Notes: generated by a model from the sequence alone, not told the origin. 59,718 bases of DNA from Oricola nitratireducens (GCF_014904745.1 NZ_JACZCS010000053.1:1-59718), one strand, 5' to 3'; positions 43,353 to 53,437 are shown, counted from the first letter of the stretch. Numbers and translations are program-made.

Positions 43353-44141
43353 TCATTCGGAACGCCACGGCGGCGTTTCCTTGGCGAAGAACGCGGCGAT
43401 GCCCGCCAGCGCCTCGTCGGTTTCCCAGCGGTCGGCGAGCGCGTTCGCGGTCATTTCGGCCTGATTCAGCGGATCGGGTCCGCCGAGTTCGCGGGCGAGC
43501 GCCTTGGCGTCGGCGACGGCGCCCGGCGCGCAGCCGAGGATCGCGGCGCACTCCTCCGCGATCGCCTCGTCGAGGCTTTCCGCCGCGCATACCCGAGCGA
43601 CCAGCCCGCTGCGCAGCGCGAAATCGGTGCCGAACGGCTTGGCGTTGAAGAAGACCTGCCGCGCGAAGCCCTCGCCGAGGCGGCGCACGACGAACGGCCC
43701 GATCGTCGCCGGGATGAGCCCCAGCCGGGTTTCGGTCAGTGCGAATTTCGCGGTATCGGCGGCGACGACGATATCGGAGACCGCCATCAGGCCGAGACCA
43801 CCGCCATAGGCCGCGCCCTGCACCCGCGCGATCACCGGTTTCGGCAGCGCGTTCCATGCGCCGAGCATGGCGGCAAGCGCCCGCGCCTCGGCCATCTTGC
43901 CAGCGCGGTCCTTTTCGGCCTGCTCGCGCATCCAGCCCAGATCGCCGCCGGCGCAGAACGACTTGCCTTCGGCGGCAAGCACAACTCCACGCACCGAACT
44001 GTCCTCGCCCAGCACATGCGCCGCGCCGGTCAGTTCGGCGATCATCTGCGCGTTCATCGCATTGTGCTTGTCGCCACGCGCGAGCGTCACGGTCGTGATG
44101 CCGCGCGCGTCGATCTCGACCCTGATCGTCTGCATGCTCAT
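43353..44141 (-). CDS. liuC: Methylglutaconyl-CoA hydratase
   Basis: 262-residue enoyl-CoA hydratase/isomerase fold with the oxyanion-hole stretches AAEGKSFCAGGDLGWM and VQGAAYGGGLGLMAVSD, and ETRLGLIPATIGPFVVRRLG around the catalytic glutamate. Position next to HMG-CoA lyase and the methylcrotonyl-CoA carboxylase subunits identifies it as the hydratase converting 3-methylglutaconyl-CoA to HMG-CoA in leucine breakdown. The start at 44141 lies four bases after the lyase stop. Last gene of the liu operon. Confidence 0.9.
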   Translation of the reverse strand: MSMQTIRVEIDARGITTVTLARGDKHNAMNAQMIAELTGAAHVLGEDSSVRGVVLAAEGKSFCAGGDLGWMREQAEKDRAGKMAEARALAAMLGAWNALPKPVIARVQGAAYGGGLGLMAVSDIVVAADTAKFALTETRLGLIPATIGPFVVRRLGEGFARQVFFNAKPFGTDFALRSGLVARVCAAESLDEAIAEECAAILGCAPGAVADAKALARELGGPDPLNQAEMTANALADRWETDEALAGIAAFFAKETPPWRSE

Positions 44142-44145
44142 CGCC

Positions 44146-45018
44146 CTACTCCCCTGCCCGCGCCGGAACCGCGACGATCTCGTTCGCCAGATAGGCCTCT
44201 GCCGCCGCCAGCCGCTCGAAATCGAGCCCGGTCCGCCAGCCCTCCGCCTCCAGCATCCGTGCCAGCGCCGTCGTCGACACGTTGCCTTTCGCGCCCGGCG
44301 CATAGGGACAGCCGCCGAGCCCGCCGACCGCGCTGTCGAAGACACGCAGCCCGAAGCCGAGGCTGGCGCGCACATTGTCGAGCGCCCGGTTGTTGGTGTC
44401 GTGATAATGCCCGGCGAGCCTGTCCGCCGGAACCGCTTCGAGCACGGCCTTCAGCATCGCCGAGATCGTCTCCGGCGTGCCTTTCCCAATCGTGTCGCCC
44501 AGCGAGATCTCGTAGCAGCCCATCGCCAGCAACCTTTCGGCCACGTCGCGCACGGCGGACGGCGCGATGTCGCCCTCATAGGGACAACCGGCGACGCAGG
44601 AGATGTAGCCGCGCACCGGAATGCCCGCCGCCGATGCCGCGTCCATGATCGGCCCGAACCGTTCCAGGCTCTCGGCGATCGAGCAGTTGATGTTCTTCCG
44701 GCTGAAGGTTTCCGACGCCGCGCCGAAGATCGCCACCTCGTCGGCGCCCGCCGCCAGCGCCCGCTCGAAGCCCTTCAGATTCGGCGTCAGCGCCGCATAG
44801 GTCACGCCCGGCGCGCGCCTGATCCCGGCGAGCACCTCCTCGGCGTCGGCCAGCTGCGGCACCCATTTCGGCGATACGAAGCTGGTCGCCTCGATTGTCT
44901 CGAACCCCGTCAGCGACAACAGGTCGATCAGCGCGATCTTCTTTTCGGTCGGGATGATCGCCTTTTCGTTCTGCAGCCCGTCGCGCGGCCCGACCTCGTA
45001 GATGCGCACATGCGTCAC
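44146..45018 (-). CDS. liuE: Hydroxymethylglutaryl-CoA lyase
   Basis: 290-residue HMG-CoA lyase (also called mvaB) of the DRE-TIM family. Key motifs are VGPRDGLQNEKAIIPTEKK, SFVSPKWVPQLADAEEV, SLGDTIGKGTPE, HYHDTNNRALDNV with metal His residues, and the catalytic-Cys loop GLGGCPYAPGAKGNV. It splits HMG-CoA into acetoacetate and acetyl-CoA, the last leucine-specific step. The GTG start overlaps the carboxylase alpha stop as GTGA. Confidence 0.95.
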   Translation of the reverse strand: MTHVRIYEVGPRDGLQNEKAIIPTEKKIALIDLLSLTGFETIEATSFVSPKWVPQLADAEEVLAGIRRAPGVTYAALTPNLKGFERALAAGADEVAIFGAASETFSRKNINCSIAESLERFGPIMDAASAAGIPVRGYISCVAGCPYEGDIAPSAVRDVAERLLAMGCYEISLGDTIGKGTPETISAMLKAVLEAVPADRLAGHYHDTNNRALDNVRASLGFGLRVFDSAVGGLGGCPYAPGAKGNVSTTALARMLEAEGWRTGLDFERLAAAEAYLANEIVAVPARAGE

Positions 45019-47012
45019 GGCCCGGTCTCCTCGAATAGCACCAGCACCGCGCCGCCCTCGACCGTCTCGCCCTCGGCGCAGAAGACTTCCGCCACCAGCC
45101 CGGCGCGCGGCGCGGTGAGGCTCGTTTCCATCTTCATCGCTTCCATGACGATCAGCTTGTCGCCCTTGTCGACGGCGACGCCCGCCCGGACCGCGACCGT
45201 GCGCACGATGCCGGTCATCGGCGCCAGGATCGCATCGCCGTGATCGCCGTGATGCGCCGCGACCGCCAGCGGGTCGGGCGCGAGTAGGACATGCGCCGCG
45301 CCATCGCACAGCACCGAAACGGCCGTTCCCTCGATGCCCGGATAGGTAACGATGTCGGCCTCCACCCGCGCGCCGGTCTCACCGGTACGCGCGGTCACCC
45401 TGGTCCCGTCGCGCGTCAGGTCGCGCGCAAACACGCTCTCCGCGCCGCCTTCGAGAGAGAATGCGCCGTCGCCATGCAGGACCAGCCGCCGTTCCAGTGC
45501 CTCGCCGGCATGAATGAAGCGCAGCTTGTGGCTCGCCTCGCCCCACAGCCGCCAGCCGGAAAACCGCGCCGCCGGATCGATGCCCAGCGCGACGACTGCC
45601 GCCAGCGCGATCACCGTTTCCGGGAGCGCGACCGGCGCGATCAGCGCATCGAGATCGCGGCCGATCACGCCCGTGTCCACTTCGCCCCGGGCGAAGCCCT
45701 CATGCGAAGCCAGCGCGGCAAGGAACGCGGCGTTGGTGACGGTTCCCGCGACATGGGTGGATTTGAGCGCCGCGGCGAGCTTCGCGAGCGCCTCTTCGCG
45801 CGTTGCGCCACGGGTGATGATCTTGGCGATCATCGGGTCGTAGAACGGCGTGATCGCGTCACCCGACCGCACGCCCGTGTCGTTGCGGGCCTCGTTGCTG
45901 AAGGCGAGATGATGCAGTGTCCCGGTCGCCGGCAGGAAACCGTTGGCCGGGTCTTCCGCGTATAGCCGCGCCTCGAAGGCATGGCCGGATATCGACAGGT
46001 CAGCCTGCGCCAGCGGCAGTTTTTCGCCGGCCGCCACCCGCAACTGCCATTCGACGAGATCCTGGCCGGTGATCGCCTCGGTCACCGGATGCTCGACCTG
46101 CAGCCGCGTGTTCATTTCCATGAACCAGAACCCGTCCGGCCGGAGCGGCCCCGACCCGTCGGCGATGAACTCGATGGTGCCCGCGCCGGAATAGTCGATC
46201 GCTTGTGCCGCCTTGACCGCGGCATCGGTCATCGCCGCGCGCACTTCGTCCGTCATCCCCGGCGCCGGCGCCTCCTCGATCACCTTCTGGTGGCGGCGCT
46301 GCAGCGAGCAGTCGCGCTCGAACAGATGCACGACATTGCCGTGATTGTCGCCGAAGACCTGCACCTCGATATGGCGCGGCGAGACGACGAATTTCTCGAC
46401 CAGCACCCGGTCGTCGCCGAAGGCGGATTTCGCCTCGCGCTTGGCCGCCGCCAGCGCATCCTTGAATTCTTTCGGGTCGTCGACCTTGCGCATGCCCTTG
46501 CCGCCGCCGCCCGCGCGCGCCTTGATCAGCACCGGATAGCCGATCTCGTTTGCCTTGGCGGCGAGCACCACGACCTCCTGCGCCTCGCCGTGATAGCCGG
46601 GCACGACCGGCACGCCGGCCTTCTCCATCAGCCGCTTGGCAGCGTCCTTCAGCCCCATGGCGCGTATTGACGCCGCCGACGGCCCGACGAATATCATCCC
46701 GGCCGCTTCGACCGCCTCGACGAAACCCGGATTTTCCGACAGGAACCCGTAACCCGGATGCACCGCCTGCGCGCCGGTCTTTCGCGCCGCCGCGATGATC
46801 GCATCGGTGTCCAGATAGCTTTCCGCGGCCGGCGGCGGTCCGATCCGCACGGCCTCGTCGGCCATGCCGACATGCAGGGCGCCGGCATCGGCGTCCGAAT
46901 AGACGGCGACAGTCCTGACGCCCAGGCGCCGGGCGGTGCGGATGATCCGGCAGGCGATTTCCCCGCGGTTGGCGATGAGAAGCTTGGAAATTGAAATCGT
47001 CATGCCCGTCAT
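45015..47012 (-). CDS. liuD: Methylcrotonoyl-CoA carboxylase, biotin-carrying alpha subunit
   Basis: 665 residues. A biotin carboxylase domain (LLIANRGEIACRIIRTA, ATP-grasp VLIKARAGGGGKGMRKV, EMNTRLQVEHPVTEAI) is followed by a linker and a C-terminal biotinyl domain with the biotinylated Lys627 in VMEAMKMETSL. With the beta subunit at 49264 it carboxylates 3-methylcrotonyl-CoA. The start at 47012 (MTGMTIS) has AAGGAA seven bases upstream; MTISISK three codons later is possible. Unusually it is separated from the beta subunit by three other genes, and an 82-bp gap precedes it. Confidence 0.94.
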   Translation of the reverse strand: MTGMTISISKLLIANRGEIACRIIRTARRLGVRTVAVYSDADAGALHVGMADEAVRIGPPPAAESYLDTDAIIAAARKTGAQAVHPGYGFLSENPGFVEAVEAAGMIFVGPSAASIRAMGLKDAAKRLMEKAGVPVVPGYHGEAQEVVVLAAKANEIGYPVLIKARAGGGGKGMRKVDDPKEFKDALAAAKREAKSAFGDDRVLVEKFVVSPRHIEVQVFGDNHGNVVHLFERDCSLQRRHQKVIEEAPAPGMTDEVRAAMTDAAVKAAQAIDYSGAGTIEFIADGSGPLRPDGFWFMEMNTRLQVEHPVTEAITGQDLVEWQLRVAAGEKLPLAQADLSISGHAFEARLYAEDPANGFLPATGTLHHLAFSNEARNDTGVRSGDAITPFYDPMIAKIITRGATREEALAKLAAALKSTHVAGTVTNAAFLAALASHEGFARGEVDTGVIGRDLDALIAPVALPETVIALAAVVALGIDPAARFSGWRLWGEASHKLRFIHAGEALERRLVLHGDGAFSLEGGAESVFARDLTRDGTRVTARTGETGARVEADIVTYPGIEGTAVSVLCDGAAHVLLAPDPLAVAAHHGDHGDAILAPMTGIVRTVAVRAGVAVDKGDKLIVMEAMKMETSLTAPRAGLVAEVFCAEGETVEGGAVLVLFEETGP

Positions 47013-47094
47013 CCTTAGTTCCTTTCGCGCACGATGGAAGCCACCCTTGCGGATGCAACGGATAAGCCGGCGACCGGCACATGCACGACCGCGG

Positions 47095-47754
47095 TCATCG
47101 CGGCGATGCGACGACGACACATGACGTCACCCCCCATGCCGCAACCGTGCCCGAATGCGCGATCGACCACTGTTCCGGCGCGAACATGGCCGGCAGGTCG
47201 ACCGGCCTGCATCCGCCTGTGAGCACCGGCGAGATGCGATGGATGGCGCTCCAGACCGAACTCACGGTCGACGCCGCGAATCCGGCCCCCGGCGCGATAC
47301 TGGCGGCGCACAGAAATCCGCCGGGCGCCAGCGCGTCCCGCGATGCCTCAAGGAAGATTTCGATTTGATCCTCCGGCAAAAGATCGAGCACGTAACTCGT
47401 GACGATCCGGTTGAACTTCATCTCGCCGAACAGGGAACGCAGCGCGCCGGTATGCTCGAACACGCGCGCACGCGGTCCGAACCGTTGCAGACGCTTGCCC
47501 GCCAGCGCGACCATTTTCGGGCTGATGTCGCAGGCGGTATAACGGGCATCGTCCGGCAACTCGTCCCTGAGCAGGCGTCCCGCGAGCCGGCCGGTACCGC
47601 AGCCGAATTCGAACACCGAGGCGGCCGAATCGAACCGTCCCTCGCGGATCAGCCGTTTCAGGGCGGGATCCTCGTAGAAGGCCTGGCTGTCCTCCAGCGA
47701 ACCCACGAGGTCGTAGAAACGCCGGGCGCCCTTCGGCGACAGAAATCGTCTCAT
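47095..47754 (-). CDS. Class I SAM-dependent methyltransferase nested in the leucine operon
   Basis: 219 residues with a Rossmann methyltransferase core: motif I VFEFGCGTGRLAGRLL (about residue 48), ACDISPKMVALAGKRL after strand 2, IVTSYVLDLLPEDQIEIFLE and LAPGGFLCAASIAPG. The start at 47754 (MRRFLSP) is set by GAGGT seven bases upstream. Belongs to the broad UbiE/COQ5-like or Methyltransf_25 group; the substrate cannot be told. It lies 30 bp after the macro-domain gene and 82 bp before the carboxylase alpha subunit, in line with both. No step of leucine breakdown uses methylation. Confidence 0.82.
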   Translation of the reverse strand: MRRFLSPKGARRFYDLVGSLEDSQAFYEDPALKRLIREGRFDSAASVFEFGCGTGRLAGRLLRDELPDDARYTACDISPKMVALAGKRLQRFGPRARVFEHTGALRSLFGEMKFNRIVTSYVLDLLPEDQIEIFLEASRDALAPGGFLCAASIAPGAGFAASTVSSVWSAIHRISPVLTGGCRPVDLPAMFAPEQWSIAHSGTVAAWGVTSCVVVASPR

Positions 47755-47784
47755 GGCGAATACCTCACGTGACAAGACGGCATG

Positions 47785-48288
47785 TCAGAGCACCGCCATG
47801 GCCGACCGGTGAAGTTCGGCCGAGTCCCGGCTGAAGCAGCAGAACGTCACGATCTCGATTTCGGGATGGGAGGCAAGCGTGTCCGCCACGGTCACGACGG
47901 CAATCCGCGCCGCTTCGTCGGCCGGATAGCCGTAAATACCGGTCGAGATCGCCGGGAAAGCGATTGTCGAACAATCATTTGCGGCGGCAAGTTGAATCGA
48001 ATTGCGATAGCACGATGCGAGCAGATCCGCCTCGCCGCGGCTACCGCCATGCCAGACCGGGCCGACCGTGTGGATGACAAAGCGCGCCGGCAAGCGATAG
48101 CCCTTGGTGATCTTCGCCTGCCCGGTCTCGCAGCCGCCGAGTGTGCGGCATTCGGCCAGAAGCTCCGGCCCCGCCGCGCGGTGGATCGCGCCATCCACCC
48201 CGCCGCCGCCGAGAAGCGAGGAATTTGCCGCGTTGACGATGGCGTCGACGTCGAGCGTCGTGATGTCGCCCTGCCAGACCCGCATCAT
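47785..48288 (-). CDS. Macro-domain protein (O-acetyl-ADP-ribose deacetylase type)
   Basis: 167-residue single macro domain of the YmdB/MacroD class. It shows the ADP-ribose-binding and catalytic loop [20 protein letters not shown] (residues 19-38), [15 protein letters not shown], and [20 protein letters not shown]. These proteins hydrolyse O-acetyl-ADP-ribose or remove mono-ADP-ribose from proteins or nucleic acids. The ATG overlaps the stop of the nitronate-monooxygenase-like gene as ATGA, so it is translated from the liu transcript. Its role in a leucine catabolic operon is not explained by known biochemistry. Confidence 0.9.
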   Translation of the reverse strand: MMRVWQGDITTLDVDAIVNAANSSLLGGGGVDGAIHRAAGPELLAECRTLGGCETGQAKITKGYRLPARFVIHTVGPVWHGGSRGEADLLASCYRNSIQLAAANDCSTIAFPAISTGIYGYPADEAARIAVVTVADTLASHPEIEIVTFCCFSRDSAELHRSAMAVL

Positions 48289-49241
48289 CGCCGCCATCCC
48301 CCGCCCAGAAGCGCCTCCGCGTCCGCGGCGATGCGCGTCACGATCTCGCCCGCCGGCGCGATATCGCGGATCAGTCCTGCGGCCTCGCCGACGATGGCCG
48401 GCGCGCCCTCGGCGTCACCCGCCGCGATCGCTTCGGCGTAACCGCCGCCATCGGCCTGGCGCAGCCCTTCGGGGTCGTCCTGCCACCGGTCGGTGAAGGC
48501 GTTGCGCAGCGTCCGGATGGTGAAGGGCGCGGGCCAGTCGAGTTTCCGGGCGATGTCCGGAAGCGAGGAACGCAGCGTCGCGTCGCCATCGGCCCGAACG
48601 GCGGCCGACTGGAAACCGTCGGCAACCAGCGCCTCCCGGCTGGCCCAGAGCCGCGTTCCGACGAGAACCCCGTCCGCGCCGAGCATCAGCGCTGCCGCGA
48701 GACCCCGGCCGTCGGCGATGCCGCCCGCCGCCAGCAGCAACACGTCCGGCGCCTGCGCGGCCAGCAGATCGGCCACCTCGGGAACCAGCGTCATCGTCGC
48801 CCGCGTCGCGCCATGGCCGCCCGCTTCGCCGCCTTGCGCGACGATCGCCGTGGCGCCTGCCTCCAGCGCGCGCCGGGCGTGATCGAGCGTCTGCACCTGG
48901 CAGATCAGCGGCACGCCCGCCGCGCGGATTTCGTCGGCAAAAGGCACCGGATCGCCAAAGGACAGGAACAGCGCCTTCGGCTTGCGCGCCAGCGTTTCGG
49001 TCAGGAGTTCCGGCTTCTCGGCCAGTTTCCAGGTAATGAAGCCGCAGCCCACAGCCGCGTTGCCAGCCGCGCGGAACTGTTTTTCCAGCCATTCCGGATC
49101 GCCATAACCGCCGCCGATCAGGCCGAGGCCGCCGGCGCCCGTAACCGCCGCGGCGAGCGCGCCGCCCCCGGCGATCGCCATCGGCGCCGAAACGATCGGA
49201 TGGTCGAGCCCGAAGGCGCGTGTCAATCGCGTTTCGATCAT
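48285..49241 (-). CDS. Nitronate monooxygenase / 2-nitropropane dioxygenase-like FMN protein
   Basis: 318-residue TIM-barrel flavoprotein of the NMO/NPD group ([46 protein letters not shown] with the conserved His, [24 protein letters not shown]). AGGAGG precedes the ATG at 49241. The true substrates of such proteins are often nitronates such as propionate 3-nitronate, but related barrels are FMN-dependent enoyl-ACP reductases. It lies 22 bp after the carboxylase beta subunit and overlaps the macro-domain gene by four bases. A link to isovaleryl or methylcrotonyl metabolism is possible but unproven. Confidence 0.87.
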   Translation of the reverse strand: MIETRLTRAFGLDHPIVSAPMAIAGGGALAAAVTGAGGLGLIGGGYGDPEWLEKQFRAAGNAAVGCGFITWKLAEKPELLTETLARKPKALFLSFGDPVPFADEIRAAGVPLICQVQTLDHARRALEAGATAIVAQGGEAGGHGATRATMTLVPEVADLLAAQAPDVLLLAAGGIADGRGLAAALMLGADGVLVGTRLWASREALVADGFQSAAVRADGDATLRSSLPDIARKLDWPAPFTIRTLRNAFTDRWQDDPEGLRQADGGGYAEAIAAGDAEGAPAIVGEAAGLIRDIAPAGEIVTRIAADAEALLGGGWRR

Positions 49242-49263
49242 CGGTCTTCCTCCTCGCCGGCCC

Positions 49264-50871
49264 TTACATCCTGAAGACGCCGAACTTCGTTTCATCGACC
49301 GGCGCGTTGAGCGCGGCCTTCAGGCTGAGCGCGACCACGTCGCGGGTCTTGCGCGGGTCGATGATGCCGTCGTCCCAGAGCCGCGCCGAAGCATAGAGCG
49401 GGTGCGACTGGCGCTCGAACATTTCCAGCGTCGGCCGCTTGAACTCCATTTCCTCCTCTGCCGACCACGTGCCGCCCTTCGCCTCGATGCCCGCGCGTTT
49501 GACGTTTGCGAGCACGCCCGCCGCCTGCGGCCCGCCCATCACGGCGATGCGCGCATTCGGCCACATCCACAGGAAGCGTGGGCTATAGGCGCGCCCGCAC
49601 ATGCCGTAGTTCCCCGCCCCGTAGGAGCCGCCGATGATAACCGTCACCTTCGGGACCGCCGCCGTCGAGACCGCCGTCACCAGCTTGGCGCCGTCGCGCG
49701 CAATGCCGCCGGCCTCGTATTTCGAGCCGACCATGAAGCCGGTGATGTTCTGCAGGAAGAGAAGCGGGATCTTCCTCTGGCAGCACAGTTCGATGAAATG
49801 CGCGCCCTTGAGCGAACTTTCCGAAAACAGCACGCCATTGTTGGCGAGGATGCCGACCGGCACGCCGTCGATATGGGCGAAGCCGGTCACCAGCGTCGTG
49901 CCGTAGCGCGGCTTGAATTCGGCAAAGTCGGAGCCGTCGACGAGCCGCGCAATGATCTCGCGCACGTCATAGGGCGTCTTCGTGTCGGCCGGCACGATGC
50001 CCATGATGTCGTCGGCGGAAAAAAGCGGCGCGTGCGGTTCGGCAAGCGCGATGTTAGGCGCGGGCGCGGGCCCGAGATTGCGCACGATCTCGCGCGCCAG
50101 CGCCAGCGCGTGGTCGTCATTGTCGGCGAGATAGTCGGCGACGCCGGACAGTCTCGTATGGGTGTCGCCGCCGCCCAGCGTCTCGGCGTCGACCACCTCG
50201 CCCGTCGCCTCCTTCACCAGCGGCGGCCCGGCGAGAAAGATCGTGCCCTGTTCCTTGACGATGATGGTCTGGTCGCTCATCGCCGGGACATAGGCGCCGC
50301 CCGCCGTACACGACCCCATCACCACGGCGATCTGCGCGATCCCCTTGGCGCTCATGTTCGCCTGGTTGAAGAAGATGCGTCCGAAATGGTCGCGGTCCGG
50401 GAAGACCTCGTCCTGGTTCGGCAGGTTCGCCCCGCCCGAGTCGACCAGGTAGATGCAGGGCAGCCGGTTCTCCTCGGCGATCTCCTGGGCGCGCAGATGC
50501 TTCTTGACCGTCAGCGGATAATAGGTTCCGCCCTTCACCGTCGCGTCATTGCACAGGATCATGCAATCGCGCCCCTCGACCCGGCCGATCCCGGCAATCG
50601 CGCCCGCCGCAGGGATGTCGTCGCCATAAACGCCGCGCGCCGCGAAAAGCCCGATCTCGAGAAACGGCGAACCGGGATCGATCAGCCCGGCGATGCGGTC
50701 GCGCGGCAAGAGCTTGCCGCGGGAAACATGCCGCTCGCGCGAAGACTGCGATCCGCCCTGCATGACGCGTTCCGCCTCGACGGCGACGACCGCGCATTGC
50801 GCCTCCATCGCTTCGCGGTTGGCCGCGAAATCGGAGGAGGAATGGGAGATGGCTGAGGAAAGGACTGTCAT
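49264..50871 (-). CDS. liuB: Methylcrotonoyl-CoA carboxylase, carboxyltransferase beta subunit
   Basis: 535-residue carboxyltransferase with two crotonase-fold halves. Characteristic stretches are [58 protein letters not shown] and [20 protein letters not shown], which closely match MccB/LiuB rather than propionyl-CoA carboxylase. Transfers CO2 from biotin to 3-methylcrotonyl-CoA. Its ATG overlaps the flavodoxin-like gene's stop as ATGA. The alpha subunit is 2.2 kb further downstream. Confidence 0.95.
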   Translation of the reverse strand: MTVLSSAISHSSSDFAANREAMEAQCAVVAVEAERVMQGGSQSSRERHVSRGKLLPRDRIAGLIDPGSPFLEIGLFAARGVYGDDIPAAGAIAGIGRVEGRDCMILCNDATVKGGTYYPLTVKKHLRAQEIAEENRLPCIYLVDSGGANLPNQDEVFPDRDHFGRIFFNQANMSAKGIAQIAVVMGSCTAGGAYVPAMSDQTIIVKEQGTIFLAGPPLVKEATGEVVDAETLGGGDTHTRLSGVADYLADNDDHALALAREIVRNLGPAPAPNIALAEPHAPLFSADDIMGIVPADTKTPYDVREIIARLVDGSDFAEFKPRYGTTLVTGFAHIDGVPVGILANNGVLFSESSLKGAHFIELCCQRKIPLLFLQNITGFMVGSKYEAGGIARDGAKLVTAVSTAAVPKVTVIIGGSYGAGNYGMCGRAYSPRFLWMWPNARIAVMGGPQAAGVLANVKRAGIEAKGGTWSAEEEMEFKRPTLEMFERQSHPLYASARLWDDGIIDPRKTRDVVALSLKAALNAPVDETKFGVFRM

Positions 50872-51596
50872 CGGTACTCCGGATTGGGATGATCGAAACG
50901 CCGGCCCTCGTTCCATTCGGGAACCGAATTGCCCTGCGCCGGGATGCCGCCGGCATCGGCGAGCATCTTCGCGATATGCATCAGGTTCCATGTCATGAAG
51001 GTCAGGTTTCGCTTGGTGAAATCATTATCGAAGCCGGCACGGCTGCCGTCGTCCAGTTCGTCGCCGTAGGACGGCCCCGGCCCGGCCTCTCCGATCCAGC
51101 CACAATCGGCCTGCGGCGGGACCGTGTAGCCGACATGCGCCATCGCGTACTGGCAGGTCATGGCCGCATGCTTGACGCCGTCCTCGTTGCCGGTGACGAT
51201 GCAGCCGCCGGTCCTGCCGTAGAAAATGTACTGCCCCTTGTCGTTGCGTTGCCCCGAATGGGCATAAAGCCGCTCGATGATGACGCGGCAGATCGATGAT
51301 TCCTCGCCCAGCCAGAGCGGCGTCCCGATGACGAGAATGTTCGCGGCCTTCACTTGCGGCCAGAAAATGTCCGGCCACTCGTCGGTTTCGGCGCCGTAAT
51401 CGCGCATGTCGGGATAGACGCCGAAGGCGATCCGGTAGTCGGCGGCACGCAGATAGGACACCTCGACGCCGTTGGCTTCCATGATCGCCATGGAATCCTG
51501 CATCAGCGTTTCGGTATGCGAGATGCCCTGCGCGCTCGTCTTTAGCGTGCAGTTGATGAACAGGGCCTTGAGGCCCTTGAAGTCGGTTCCCGGCAT
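50868..51596 (-). CDS. Flavodoxin-like NAD(P)H-dependent FMN reductase
   Basis: 242-residue flavodoxin fold: [20 protein letters not shown] at the N-terminus binds the FMN phosphate, and [22 protein letters not shown] and [15 protein letters not shown] line the flavin. Related to NADPH-dependent FMN reductases and WrbA-like proteins. GGGAGGTGCGAC places the ATG. It sits between isovaleryl-CoA dehydrogenase (33 bp) and the carboxylase beta subunit (ATGA overlap), so it is firmly in the liu operon. It could supply reduced flavin to the neighbouring NMO-like protein or receive electrons; this is inference. Confidence 0.85.
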   Translation of the reverse strand: MPGTDFKGLKALFINCTLKTSAQGISHTETLMQDSMAIMEANGVEVSYLRAADYRIAFGVYPDMRDYGAETDEWPDIFWPQVKAANILVIGTPLWLGEESSICRVIIERLYAHSGQRNDKGQYIFYGRTGGCIVTGNEDGVKHAAMTCQYAMAHVGYTVPPQADCGWIGEAGPGPSYGDELDDGSRAGFDNDFTKRNLTFMTWNLMHIAKMLADAGGIPAQGNSVPEWNEGRRFDHPNPEYR

Positions 51597-51629
51597 GTCG
51601 CACCTCCCTTTCGCCGATCGAATTGCAGG

Positions 51630-52793
51630 TTACTTCGTCTCCGCAAACAATTCCCGCCCGATCAGCATGCGGCGGATCTCGCTGGTGCCCGCGCCGATCT
51701 CGTAGAGCTTGGCGTCGCGCAGCAGCCGACCGGTCGGGTATTCGCTGGTGTAGCCGTTGCCGCCGAGGCACTGGATCGAATCGAGCGCGACCTGGGTCGC
51801 CTTTTCCGCCGCGTAGAGGATGCAGCCCGCCGCATCCTGCCTCGTCGTCTCACCACGGTCGCAGGCCGCCGCCACGGCATAGACATAGGCCCGGCAGGCA
51901 TTCATCGTGGTGTACATGTCGGCGAGCTTGCCCTGCATCAGCTGGAACGTGCCGATCGGCTGGCCGAACTGCTGGCGCTCATGCACATAGGGCATGACCA
52001 CGTCGAGCGCCGCCGCCATGATGCCGACCGGGCCGCCGGCCAGCACGACGCGCTCGTAGTCGAGGCCGGACATCAGCACGTTTACGCCCTTGCCCTCGTC
52101 GCCAAGCACGTTCTCGAACGGCACCTCGCAATCCTCGAACACCAGTTCGCAGGTGTTGGAGCCGCGCATGCCGAGCTTGTCGAGCTTCTGCGCCGTGGAA
52201 AATCCCTTCATCCCCTTCTCGACCAGGAAGGCCGTGATGCCGCGCGGCCCCGCGTCCGGGTCGGTCTTGGCGTAGACAATCAGCGTCGAGGCATCCGGCC
52301 CGTTGGTGATCCACATCTTGTTGCCGTTGAGGACGTAGCGGTCGTTGCGCTTCTCGGCCCTGAGCTTCATCGACACGACGTCGGAGCCGGCGCCCGGCTC
52401 GCTCATCGCAAGCGAGCCGACATGCTCGCCCGACAGCAGTTTCGGCAGGTATTTCGCCTTCTGCTCCGGCGTCGCCCAGCGGTTGATCTGGTTGACGCAG
52501 AGATTGGAATGGGCGCCGTAGGACAGCCCGACCGAGGCCGACGCCCGGCTGATCTCCTCCACCGCGACCGTATGGGCGAGATAGCCCATCGCCGCGCCGC
52601 CGTCGGCCTCCGGCACCGTAATTCCGTGCAGGCCGAGCGCGCCCATCTTTTCCCAGAGATCCATCGGGAAGTCATTCGTCGCGTCGATCTCCGCGGCGCG
52701 CGGCGCGATCTCGTCCTGCGCGAAACGCCGCACCGTGTCGCGCAGCGCCTCGATCTCCTCGCCGAGCCCGAAAGTCATCGTCTTGTCAAACAT
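51630..52793 (-). CDS. liuA: Isovaleryl-CoA dehydrogenase
   Basis: 387-residue acyl-CoA dehydrogenase. The catalytic Glu247 lies in [14 protein letters not shown], the position characteristic of isovaleryl-CoA dehydrogenase (Glu254 in the human enzyme) rather than the C-terminal glutamate of other family members. FAD-binding stretches include [19 protein letters not shown] and [14 protein letters not shown]. It oxidises isovaleryl-CoA to 3-methylcrotonyl-CoA, passing electrons to ETF. First enzyme gene of the liu operon, overlapping the TetR regulator's end by eight bases. Confidence 0.96.
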   Translation of the reverse strand: MFDKTMTFGLGEEIEALRDTVRRFAQDEIAPRAAEIDATNDFPMDLWEKMGALGLHGITVPEADGGAAMGYLAHTVAVEEISRASASVGLSYGAHSNLCVNQINRWATPEQKAKYLPKLLSGEHVGSLAMSEPGAGSDVVSMKLRAEKRNDRYVLNGNKMWITNGPDASTLIVYAKTDPDAGPRGITAFLVEKGMKGFSTAQKLDKLGMRGSNTCELVFEDCEVPFENVLGDEGKGVNVLMSGLDYERVVLAGGPVGIMAAALDVVMPYVHERQQFGQPIGTFQLMQGKLADMYTTMNACRAYVYAVAAACDRGETTRQDAAGCILYAAEKATQVALDSIQCLGGNGYTSEYPTGRLLRDAKLYEIGAGTSEIRRMLIGRELFAETK

Positions 52794-53400
52794 GTTCCAC
52801 TCGCTCCCTCCGGCAGCCGACGCTGCCCAGAACCATTGATACGTAGATATCCTCGATCTTCGCCTGCGACAGCCGCCCGCCGGAACGGTACCATGTGTTG
52901 ACGCCGGTGATCATGGCAAGAATCGCCATCGCCGCGACATGCGGGTCGGCGATGGCGAATACGCCGTTCTCCATCCCGCGCCGCAGAATATCGCGCAGGA
53001 TCGCTTCATATTTTCCGCGCAAGCGGCTGATATCGCGAAAGCCTTCCCCTTCGAGCGACCGCAGCTCCATGTAGGAAATGAACACCGCGTCCGGCCTCTT
53101 GATGTGGTAGCCGATATGGAACCGGGCGAAGCGGTCGAGCGCCGCGACGCTCTCCTCGCCCGGCTGCCGTTCGGCGTCCCAGGCCTCCAGCAACTGCTCC
53201 ATGTGGTCGCGCATGATGTCGACCAGCAATTGCTGCTTGTTGGCGTGATACTTGTAGAGCGCGCCGGCCTGCACGCCGACGCGGTCGGCGATCTGGCGCA
53301 TCGACACCGCCTCGTAGCCGTAGCGGGCGAACAGCGCGAGACTGGCCTCGCGGATCGCCCGCGCGGTCGCTTCGCCATCGGAGCCTGCCGTTCGCGCCAA
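52786..53400 (-). CDS. TetR-family regulator of the leucine/isovalerate operon
   Basis: 204 residues. The N-terminal helix-turn-helix reads [20 protein letters not shown] (residues 24-43) then [16 protein letters not shown]. The C-terminal ligand domain includes a TetR_C-type [13 protein letters not shown] segment. The start is TTG at 53400, set by AAGGAGG six bases upstream. It overlaps liuA by eight bases, so it is the first gene of the operon and likely an autorepressor responding to an acyl-CoA. Proteobacterial liu operons are regulated either by MerR-type LiuR or by TetR-type LiuQ; this one is of the TetR kind. Confidence 0.88.
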   Translation of the reverse strand: MARTAGSDGEATARAIREASLALFARYGYEAVSMRQIADRVGVQAGALYKYHANKQQLLVDIMRDHMEQLLEAWDAERQPGEESVAALDRFARFHIGYHIKRPDAVFISYMELRSLEGEGFRDISRLRGKYEAILRDILRRGMENGVFAIADPHVAAMAILAMITGVNTWYRSGGRLSQAKIEDIYVSMVLGSVGCRRERVEHV

Positions 53401-53413
53401 GCCGTACCTCCTT

Positions 53414-53437
53414 AATTAAACGCTTGTTCATTTAATT
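53414..53437. promoter_or_regulatory. Inverted repeat, probable operator of the liu TetR regulator
   Basis: Arms AATTAAACG (53414-53422) and CATTTAATT (53429-53437) pair at eight of nine positions around CTTGTT. It lies immediately upstream of the AAGGAGG ribosome site of the TetR gene, in the only AT-rich patch of the 151-bp gap to ggt. Palindromes of this kind are typical of TetR-type regulators of acyl-CoA catabolism. Function is inferred. Confidence 0.7.
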
